From Panicum virgatum (taxonomy: Eukaryota > Streptophyta > Magnoliopsida > Poales > Poaceae), in contig NC_053142.1 in NCBI RefSeq assembly GCF_016808335.1, positions 51,207,992 through 51,271,991 of the forward strand: a stretch of DNA of 64,000 nucleotides. Reading direction: 5' to 3'. The notes under the pieces were generated by a model that had not been told where the DNA came from, made no database searches, and saw nothing but the letters and a program-made list of their open reading frames with translations. This document shows, piece after piece, positions 55,011-64,000 of the stretch. Both the position numbers and the translations under genes were made by a program. The stretch's first letter is position 1, and every line of letters starts with the position of its first letter.

Positions 55011-57692
55011 TCATGCTGCGGCAGATCTCTCATTGTCAGGGCCTTCTATATTCAAGGCTTCCAATAACTTCGGCCAGGATTCAGGTATTCCACCAGGTAA
55101 ATTGAACTCCAAGAGTTTCCCTCGTGCTCTGTAGAATTCCTCCACTGGTTCAGTCTGCAAAGATTCACAGCTCACTTGGTAAGGATATGATGGCATGGCA
55201 GCAAACATGCTACAGTCAAACATTGAAGCACTCGGAGCTTATAACAATCCAAGGAAGAATTATTTGTGCGAGCCAAAGGGTGCTTAGCCTAGCGGTTAAG
55301 ACACTCGAGCGGCACTCCACAGGTCCTGAGTTCGAATCCCCGTGGGAGCGAATTTCAGGCTGTGGTTAAAAAAATCCTCTCGCCGGTCCCGTGTGCCAAA
55401 GCACTGGTTAAGAGCCGGCCAAGGTCGGCCTGAGGACCGTGTATGGCCCAGGCAATTCCCAGGGGTTACGGTTCCCAGTGTCAAGGCGGGGGCTGGGGTT
55501 CGGGGATTTTCTCGGTCGGGGAAGCCGAGGCTTCTTCTTAGCTTAATACCGGTGGGGCGGTCTTTCCCCACCCGGCCGAGTTTTTTTAGAATTATTTGTG
55601 CGATTTTGTGCCGGCTCCTCACTGAATCTGAAACAGTTCACAAAACATCTAAATGCCAAATCAGCTCCATGGCTGTAAATTCACCTTATGGGTAACAACA
55701 ATGTTAGAGCTGAATGCATGTTCCATGATTCACATGTTCTTAGGTATCCATTTTTTAAACAAAAGAAAAGAATATGGCTATCTATGACAAACAATCATTT
55801 TCCACACCCACACCAGCACAAATGGAGCACTCAGATTGCATAAATGGTATAAAATACTGAGCAAGATACAACTATGAAAAAGCAATCTCAGGCTAGTTGA
55901 ACATACCAAATCGTGGTACACCCGTAATCGCTCCTTTACCACCTCTTCAGTGTCATCTGGTCTAGTAATTAGCTTTGATTCACACTGTGGAGGAGGGAGC
56001 AGCGGAGGCATGTACATTCGAGGTCCACCATTCTCACCCTCAATATCAATGGAGGCCACATTGAAGTTTCCTCCACACTGGCTGCACATTCTTCTACCAA
56101 GGCATTTTGCAAGCAGGGCTTCCTCTCGGAGCTTGAGATTGATCACCAAATCAATATCTGTGACTCCTTCAAGTATTTCCTAACAAAGCACATGATATAA
56201 ATAATATCAGGAACTAGCGTTCTACACCAGTGCCTAAGCCTCACTCAACACAAGTTCATGTATATTGATTAAGTTAGAAATCTAAGGCTACAGTACATTG
56301 CTGAATGCTACAGAGGAAAAATATTTGGCTAACCAACTTGTGCTAGGTTAATGAAATTTGGCTAGTCAGCTTTGAGACTACTGTCAAGTTAAATGGAAAT
56401 TACTCAACTGAGGATATTACAAAGGTGCCAATATACTGAAATACTTTAACTAAGACCGCCTCTATGACCAAGCTGTACACTATTGGTCCTGAAAAGCACA
56501 TAAAACATGCTTCTACCCTGGCTCGGATACGGCAAAATCTCCAAAGAAAAAGCTACTGAAAAATGCTTCGTGATAAGAGGCAAGTATGTGTTTTTGCATA
56601 CTTACGGTCAGGTCAAATAACTAGCTCACCGCTTGTCTTATGGTCCGAGGAAAGCCATCAAGGATGAATCCCAATTCACCCTTTTCTTCTCCCTCTTCCA
56701 GACGTCTTGACAGAAGATTTATGATGATCTCATCAGACACCAGTTTCCCATGATTGACAATCTCAGCAAGCTGGAAAAGAAGCACACAAACAACACAATC
56801 AAGAAAATGGAACTAAAAGGAAGATGACAAAAGAGGGGAGGCGCAAAAAAAGGTTCTTATGGTTATGGTCTATGTAGAATTGAATTCAACATGGTTATAA
56901 TGGCCTAAGTATGACTAAGCTTAAGGTTAAACCATTAGCTTCAGCTTTACACTTAATTTGTAGTGAAACAACAAACAACTTGCGGAAGCACTTATAGACT
57001 TTACAAGCCTCTGAGGGGTTATGAAGTATTTCTATCCCGAGATTGTACTATATGATGAGTCGACTAATTTCGTTGTTTTCTATAAGCAAAGCAATTCATC
57101 ATGAAAGAAAAAACAGTCTGCAGCTTCGTGAGCTGTAGTGCTTCCAATTTAACTAGCGTTGCATATCGACAAGGTAATTATGCAGAACTAGTTTCTGTGG
57201 TGGCTAGATTGTTAACGTTTGCAGAGGATGATAAGAATGGCACAGCAATGATCTATGCACGCGCCACATGATTGTTTGGAGCTTAGTAGCGAGTTAGCAC
57301 TTGATGCACCGGATCCATCTACCTAAACTAATCTCAGTACCTGGTAACCTAACCCCTGCAATCTATCCATGAGGCTGTCTTACCTGCTTGGAGAAGGGAC
57401 CGGGAGCCGCGAGCGCGTCGCGAACCAGGTCGCCGGTGGCGATGTGCGGGACGTCAAGCAGCTGCGAGAGGCGGCTGGCGTAGGTGCCTTTCCCCACCCC
57501 GGGGCACCCCAGGAACACCCACTGCACGCGCCTCCCGTCCTCCCGATCCCGCCCCTTGCGCCCGGTCGCCGCCGCCGGCGCTCGAACCCCAGCCGCAGGC
57601 GCCTCCTTCGGCAGCGCCGCCGCCGAAGCGGCCGCCAGGGTCCGCCGGGACGCGGCAGAGCAGGCCCGGATCGCGCGCGAGATCCCCGCCAT
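55011..57692 (-). CDS. Adenylate kinase, organellar type
   Basis: Catalyses ATP + AMP = 2 ADP. Four exons (57692-57384, 56770-56630, 56179-55907, 55154-55011) give 288 aa with phase-0 introns throughout. An Ala/Arg-rich N-terminal extension of about 55 residues suggests a plastid or mitochondrial transit peptide. The P-loop GCPGVGKGT spans residues 62-70. The AMP-binding region follows ([41 protein letters not shown]). The LID contains CSQCGGNFN (Cys182, Cys185) and a later Cys, as in long-form kinases, and the C-terminus reads [17 protein letters not shown]. It resembles Arabidopsis ADK (At2g37250). Intron 3 carries an Au-like SINE. A poly(G) run lies about 100 bp upstream of the ATG (57790-57811). 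Confidence 0.93.
55256..55603 (+). mobile_element. Au-like tRNA-derived SINE in intron 3 of the adenylate kinase gene
   Basis: A perfect 16-bp duplication AGAATTATTTGTGCGA at 55256-55271 and 55588-55603 encloses 316 bp. The head has tRNA-type internal promoter boxes: TTAGCCTAGCGGTTAAG (A box) and GTCCTGAGTTCGAATCC (B box). The tail ends in a T-run. This combination fits the Au SINE family of grasses. It is opposite in orientation to the host gene. Confidence 0.88.
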
Positions 57693-59014
57693 CTCGCCGG
57701 CTCGGGGGACAATGAGAGATATTTCTCGACTTTTTTCTCTGGTCGGCCTCGTGGCTTCCGTGTTCGAGTTCGACACGCAGGAGAGAGAAGAGGGGGGGGG
57801 GGGGGGGGGGGTCTGGTGCAAGGACGCGGGCTTTGAGTCAATGACGAGTGGGCCATGGTGGTGGGGCCCGCAGATTTGAGCGTTAGTGGCACGTGCTGGA
57901 TTGAAATCGCCGTGGTCGTTTCAGGAAAGGGATCGACGCGGAATCTTGTGGTCGATTGTCAAGCTCAGCTGGGATCCCGGGATTTCTGGGAAACCAGGCC
58001 ACGCACTCGTATTCTAGAAATCTTCAAGCAGCCCAGAAGCATCCAAGGACTGTCTCGATCAATTTAAAAGGAAAGTCTCATCGAGATGTCACGGGCGTGA
58101 GATAAATATAATGCAAAGACTAACTACAGTGGTGGCTTTCATCAATACTTGAATCAATAGAGAGAGAGTCTGGGCACGGATGCAACCATTGCAACACCGA
58201 TGCAAAAATCTAGAATAAAAGGTATCGAGGCACGTGGGTGCACCGAGGCTAGTAATGGTGGTCTGGGTGGCGAATTAGTCTGAAAAATCGGCCATTTCGA
58301 GTTTTATGGCATCGGCCCAGGTGGCATGGGTGCAGATTGTTTCAGCATCAGGGCCACTGTGGGTTAATGTTTTCAGTTTTCACACATCTATTAGAAAGTT
58401 TTTTATGTGGTATATGTGCTTGAAGAAAAAAAAAAACACGCCCGGGGTGAATGGACCCACTGTCTGGGCGCGAAAAAACTCCTGAATCCTTTCCCACGAG
58501 CAAAGATTCGTCCAGCTGGAATTCAAATTCACGACCTCGTGGGAAGTGATGCTACTCAGCCTACACTAGCCAATGGGCCGCCCGGCCGTTCGGATATGTG
58601 TTTGAAGGAAATATGATGTTTGAATTATCTGTAATGCCCTTACAAATTACTACGCTCAACATTCGCCAACGCGATGCCCTGTTAACTTTGAACGATTGTT
58701 TATCAGAAACAACCCATCGCGTCACCAGACATGTCTCAAATTTTTTTATTATACCATTATAAGAGTTCAGTCAGTGTTCGACCGCTGTAGATCAGCACTT
58801 GATCTCCACTTATTTACTATCAAGACAGTAACGAGTTTACGATACACATATTACGACATAATAATAGGAGTCGCGACGACTGGGAAAGTTCATGGCTTCT
58901 TTATCCCATTCGGCTTGTTTGCTTTCGATTTATTCTATTCTATCCTGTTCTTCTCACATAACACTGTCGAAGCAGCTGAAATTAAGATCAAACGGCCACG
59001 CAGCTGCCCCAAGC
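57693..59014. other. Spacer between adenylate kinase and polyamine oxidase
   Basis: Contains the kinase 5' region with a long G-run near 57790. A possible old SINE fragment lies in minus orientation around 58430-58600 (GAATTTGAATTCC-like B box), too diverged to define. The last few hundred bases are probably 3' untranslated region of the polyamine oxidase. Confidence 0.4.
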
Positions 59015-61679
59015 TCAGGTCCTGCAAATCTGCAGGGGAGCCACAACTCCGGCCACCTCCTCCCAAGCCGCGACCTGGACGAGGTCTGGGACGCCCTTCT
59101 GCGTCAGGAGGCGCTTCCTACATTCTTCGGCGGCGGCGAGGCCCGACGAGTACGCGCCGTGCACGGACCCCGAGTGCTCGGCGCTGGCCGCCTCACCGGC
59201 GAAGTACAGGTTCTCCACGGGGGCGGAGAACCTCGCGCACACGTCGGCCGGCTTCCCGACCAGGTCGCACGAATAGGACCCCAGAGAGTTCGGGTCAGAG
59301 CCCCAGCGTGACACCAAGTACTGCGTCTGCAATAGCAAATCCAGTGCGTCAGTCACACGAACAAAAACATTCAAGCAGATCGGCATGTGCAGCGACAGCT
59401 TACAGGTTCAGTAGCATCTGGAAGCATCTTCTTCAGGTGAGAAACGACCAGATCGACAGCTTCCTTGTCCAACAGTTTCTCCACTTCCTGGGCGAACCTT
59501 CCAGCAGCCATGTACACGAGGACCGGATTGCCAGTGGCCTTGTGGAGGTTCAGGAAGTATCCACAAGCTTTAGGAGTCGGTCCAACCATTCCCAGCACCT
59601 CAACGTTGGGCCAGAAGACTCTGTCGAAGTGCATGGCGATCTTGTTCTCGATGCCAACACCGAGGTCCGCGATCGCGGAGCTCTTCCATGGGGGCAGTTC
59701 AGGCTCGAACTTGATTATGTTTGCCTTGAGCACACCGAGCGGCACAGTGATTATGCAAGAGTCAGCAAAATAATTCGTGCCGTCTTCAGTAGTGACCTTA
59801 ACTCCATTGTATTGCCGGGAAATTTTGGTGACCCTGGAGATCATCATTCAAGTACAGTGAGCAACTTTATTTGTCATTGGATGCAGTAAAAATGGAATGA
59901 CCAATGGAGTAAAAATGGAACTGGGGTCATTCCTTTCAGACATACAGAATGAAGATTCAGATGCTTATTCAATGCAATTATATTTTTGCTAGTGTTCTAT
60001 TTACCAACCACAATAACCATGGCAAGAGTACACTCCAACAATTTAAGATCCGTGAGAAAACAAACCTTTGATTAAGCCTGATGTCAAGACCTCGAGCAAG
60101 AGCCTCAATAACAGGATAATACCCATTTACCATTAGCCCATGACCACCAGTAAGAACACGCTCCTGCAGATCGAAAATGAAAGGAAAGGTTAGTCAGACT
60201 TAACCTGTTGGACCTAACCTGCCCTAAGTTTTATCCTACAGAGCTTAGATTTCTACACAATACTGCAGTCAGCTAAATGGTTGAGTTTCACTTCACTCGA
60301 GGGCATGGCACTAACCTGATCCCAGTTTTTGAGAGATATTTCATCTGCATCTGCAGCAAACCATGCCTCGAGCCGGCAGACACACCATTTCAGGACCTGG
60401 TCATCTAGCCCTTCCAGCCTACCAAAGTGGCAACTATGTCAGTCAAGTACTAGCCAAAGAGAAGATTTCGTGATTTATATATATTCAATTTCAACATGGT
60501 ACAATGACACAGTGATAGAAGAAAAATTACTTTAGATGGGGGTGCCTCTCAAACACAATAGAAATTGCCTGTAGAAGGGGCATGTCATGTTCCTGCTCAT
60601 CACGCACTTTCACCGTCTGTAATGCAGTACAGCAGAGAGTGAGCTAAAAATGCTCTTAAAAGAAGCACCAAAAGCACTCTACATATGAATGAGTTCACTC
60701 TGTACCTCTTCAAGAATTCTTTCAAATGTTTCTCCAACTTTATCAACTGTATCCTTCGGGACCTGATTGCCATCCTTATCAAAGAGAGCATAGCTGCAGA
60801 GGAAACAATGAACACATTGAGATGCATGAACATGATCAAGATGACAGCGGAAAATGAATTTGAGTATATCAGATAATAGGTACCTTTCTAAATCATGATC
60901 ATACAGAACAGAGTTGTCATCGCTGGTGCGATATAACCTGAGCCCGAGATAGCCGATCAATGGTGCCAGTGAATTCTCATTGCACACACCGTGCAGCCTG
61001 AATTTGACAAAGACCAACGAAAAGGTAAGTAATAGCTTACACTAGGGAAATCTTCAGTGGTCGTGCTGAGCAATTCAAGTTAAGGCAAGGCAACTAACCA
61101 TGAGGCTCCCATATCAATTGGGCATCCAAATGAGTAATCGGTATGAACACGTCCACCAATACGATCTCTGGACTCCAGAACAGTCACCTGATCATGCAGA
61201 ATCGGAATCGGTAACATGAACACTCACCAGATATGAGCATCACTGACTCACTGTAGATGAAAGTAGATACATCACTCCTCAGTTACCTTAAATGATGAAT
61301 TGGAGAGAGCACGAGCAGCTGCCACGCCCGAGATGCCACCGCCGATCACGATGACTGATGGAGGCGATGTGCACCGCCTTTCAATGGTTGGGAGCAAAAG
61401 GCCTGAATTTTCCAGAAAAAAAAATAATCAGCGAAGGGAATCAGAGATGATACAAAATATCTACGAGCTTCTACAACTCTCTGCATATCAACAATATACT
61501 ACGACATTCTGAACACTACGTCGTCTGAATAATATACAACAACATACTATGGTCTACAGTACAAAACAAACAAAATCATAAAAATCTTGGAGATCGAGAA
61601 ATATCTAACATTGAAAGAAAAAAAAAGGGTGCTTGAGAAATATTTTAGTACCTCCAGTTTTGAGGCCATTGGGATCCAT
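59015..61679 (-). CDS. PAO: Polyamine oxidase (FAD), peroxisomal type
   Basis: Back-converts spermine and spermidine with release of hydrogen peroxide (family role of AtPAO2-4 and rice PAO3-5). Ten exons: 61679-61652, 61402-61287, 61187-61099, 60997-60884, 60793-60706, 60616-60531, 60418-60316, 60163-60066, 59833-59404 and 59326-59015. They give 487 aa; all phases close. The FAD-binding motif is [17 protein letters not shown] (Gly30-Gly35 region), followed by [14 protein letters not shown]. Other conserved parts: [35 protein letters not shown], and the C-terminal FAD segment [20 protein letters not shown]. The protein ends ICRT, a non-canonical PTS1-like tripeptide I recall from rice PAO4. 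It lies head-to-tail with a second polyamine oxidase gene to its right. Confidence 0.94.
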
Positions 61680-62944
61680 AACCACCGCTGCCACTGCCGC
61701 TGAGGAAGAAAAGGAGGAGGAGAAGGAGGAACAAGCAACAGAAGGTCCCTCCGTCCCCGTACTCGCAACCGCGAGGGCGAGCGCAGTTTACAAGAGATTA
61801 CTACTACAATTACTACTACTTAAATTGGAATTACTAATACTACGTATGGGAATCGAGAGGAAGAAGACGAAGACGAGGAGGCCGTCCTGGCGGCGGGCGG
61901 CGTCGGAGCAGCGGCGGTGCGCAAAACAGCTCATACCCCTATCTGGCTCCAAACCGGCAAAATCTCGTGCCCCGCACACACCACGATCTCCCTCTCGATC
62001 GATCGGAGGCAGGAGGAGTCGGGGAACCGATCCGATGGAGAGAAGAGAGGAGAAGAAATTTTTGTTCTTCTCTGGCCGGTAGCTTTGATCTGGATGGCGT
62101 GCGTGTGGTGTGGCTTTATACGGGATGGAGTTTTGCGGCAACGCTTTTCCGGACCCGGTTGGCTTTGGTTTGGTTTGCCGGTAGAGGCGGGGAGGGAGGG
62201 GAGGCGGCCTTAAATAGACGTGGGGGTGGGCGGAGGAGAGCAAGTCGGCGACGACACGGCGCTGGCGCGCTGCTTCTGCGTAGCCGCGTGGGACGGTCTC
62301 CCGGGTCGGCAAGGGAGGCGGCGGGTATTTCGCCCACGCATTTCAGTTTTTTTTTCACATTTTAGACGGGATGTTCAACTCGGAGAGGAGAGAAGGGCTC
62401 TGCCACCACCATCCTCATCGAGTGTCAAACGGTCGTGCCATGCCAACTGGTCTGCAGCTAGCTGCAACTGTACATGCTTAGTTTACCTTAGTTTTGCAGG
62501 AGCATACCCCCATGTTGGTGCAACATCCTTTGCAGCTTGCACAGCTAGTTTGTCGGCAGAGGATTAGAGGACCATAAAGCTTCTCTTTCCCAATTTTTAA
62601 ATATAATTTCAGTCGTAGCATGATTTCAGCAGATTCAACCCATATTCCCAGATGATTCAGCAACCAACAACCTCCACATAAACCTACTATACAATCACTA
62701 ATTCATCAATAAAATTCAGAACGAGATCAGTGTCGAGCAGAATACTGCTGTCGTTGATGAACCACAGCAACATCCATAAATTCCAACAGCAAGGTCTTGC
62801 ATTATTTTGAACTTACATCAAACAACAAGCTGCGATAACACAACAGTTTGGAATGTTACACATTCGGCGAAGCAGCTACATTGTTAAGTGTTCATCCCCT
62901 CTGCTGCTTCAGGATAATACAAGTAAATAGATAACACCCTTCTC
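61680..62944. other. Intergenic region between tandem polyamine oxidase genes
   Basis: Contains the promoter and 5' untranslated region of the left gene, GC-rich around 61860-62330, then AT-richer sequence leading to the 3' end of the right gene. A minus-strand frame at 61788-62312 shows no known motif. Confidence 0.45.
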
Positions 62945-64000
62945 TTACAGCCTGGATATCTGGAAGGGGACCATGACTTCAGTCATCTCCTCCCTCATAA
63001 CAATCTTCCCGACCTGGAACAGGTCAGAGATGCCTAGCTGCGTCGAGAGACGCCTTCGGCAGTCATCTGCAGCAACAATGCCTGAAGAATAAGCTCCATG
63101 CACCGACCCAGAGTGGTCGATGCAGGCGGCCTCCCCAGCAAAAAACAGGTTGCCCACCGGAGCACAGAATCTTTCATACAAGTCAGATGGTTTCCCTACT
63201 AGGTCGCACGAGTAGGAACCGAGTGAGTTTGGGTCACTGCCCCACCGTGAAACCAGATACTGAACCTGTAGAAGAGAGGCACGGGTGTTAGTATTTATAA
63301 AACCATCGTGCAGTTAAAAAGTTTCAGCGTCTTCACTGCTGGTTTACCGGTTCAGTTGCCTCTGGTAGCATTTTCCTGAGCTGGGACATAACAAAGTTTA
63401 CAGATTCCTCATCTGATAGCTTCTCGATTTCGTATGCAAATCTTCCAGCTACCATGCATACCAGAACTGGATTTCCTGTGGCTTTGTGAAGGTTGAGAAA
63501 GTAGCCACAGGCATTAGATGTTGGGGCAACCCTACCTAGTACTTCTACATTGGGCCAAAATACAGTGTTGAACTTGAGAGCTATCTTGTTCTCAATGCCA
63601 ACGCCAAGATCCGCAATTGCTGAAAGTTTCTCATTTGGTAGCTCAGGTTCAAACTTGATAATATTTGCCTTAAGTACCCCGAGAGGGACAGTTATTATGG
63701 CAGCATCTGCAACAAAACTTGCCCCATCTTCCACACAAACAATAACCTTATTATACCACTGTATGATCTTTGTGACCCTGAGCAACACACACAAAAAGGA
63801 GATAATAAGCCAATTATTTGGGGGCTCAATTTGACAATCAGAGTGTCACATAGTTCTTCTGCACACCTGTGGTTGAGGTGAATATCAAGATCTCGAGCGA
63901 GAGCTTTGATAACAGGATCATAGCCATTCACCATAAGACCATGGCCACCAGTAAGCACATGTTCCTGCAAATTTGCAAAGCTCAGCATGGTTGTCATGCA
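62945..64000 (-). CDS. PAO: Second polyamine oxidase, 3' part
   Basis: Three exons lie in the window: 63964-63867, 63777-63348 and 63265-62945. The 5' part lies right of 64000. The exon lengths 98 and 430 are identical to the equivalent exons of the neighbour, as are the intron phases. Conserved segments: [60 protein letters not shown] and [20 protein letters not shown]. The protein ends ISRL, a canonical type-1 peroxisomal targeting signal, whereas the neighbour ends CRT. The pair is a tandem duplicate, corresponding from memory to rice PAO4/PAO5. Confidence 0.93.

Noticed and set aside
58430..58610. Minus-strand SINE
   Set aside because: A B-box-like phrase is present, but the A box is poor and no target duplication is visible.
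61788..62312. Minus-strand frame of 174 codons upstream of the polyamine oxidase
   Set aside because: It lies in the presumed promoter and leader of that gene, with no family motif.

Overview
This window is nuclear DNA from a grass, most likely a panicoid. The evidence is multi-exon genes with GT-AG introns, GC-rich first exons, Stowaway- and Tourist-type MITEs, Au-like SINEs, long-TIR Mutator-like elements (MULEs) and a Helitron terminus. No bacterial or organellar operon structure is present. From memory, the gene order (phytol kinase, GT47, two adjacent polyamine oxidases) resembles the distal long arm of rice chromosome 4. That synteny is an inference I could not check.

Intact gene models in order: 3' part of an RGP1-like Rab-GEF subunit (+, 1-2659); OTU-type deubiquitinase (-, 9375-12345); papain-like cysteine protease with granulin domain (+, 13030-14589); phytol/farnesol kinase (+, 24841-26508); GT47 exostosin-type glycosyltransferase (-, 27546-30122); single-exon CYP89A-like P450 (+, 30567-32159); UBA-UAS-UBX protein of the PUX7 type (+, 33653-38060); trihelix transcription factor (-, 49254-51866); organellar-type adenylate kinase (-, 55011-57692); peroxisomal-type polyamine oxidase (-, 59015-61679); and the 3' part of a second polyamine oxidase in tandem (-, 62945 to the right edge). 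In each model I fitted, splice sites and codon phase close exactly to a stop.

Between and inside these genes lie many mobile elements. Four MULE-type elements each carry long terminal inverted repeats and a perfect 9-bp target-site duplication: 4208-5729 (holding a ZF-HD zinc-finger gene fragment), 15478-22518 (holding a decayed MULE transposase plus a plant mobile domain gene), 39325-40221 (GC-rich cargo) and 44261-45767 (holding an LRR receptor-kinase N-terminus). There are also three retroposons with 13-16 bp duplications, a Helitron 3' end, about nine MITEs, a foldback element and a degenerate tRNA-Ala-like locus.

Four very small insertions consist only of a poly(A/T)-type tail flanked by short direct repeats. 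They look like extreme 5'-truncated retroposition events. The genes do not form one pathway: they are housekeeping and specialised-metabolism loci, and the coherent theme is transposon capture of gene pieces. I found no new defence or biosynthetic system. The most unusual objects are the two-gene MULE with palindromic subterminal repeats, the captured gene fragments and the tail-only insertions.
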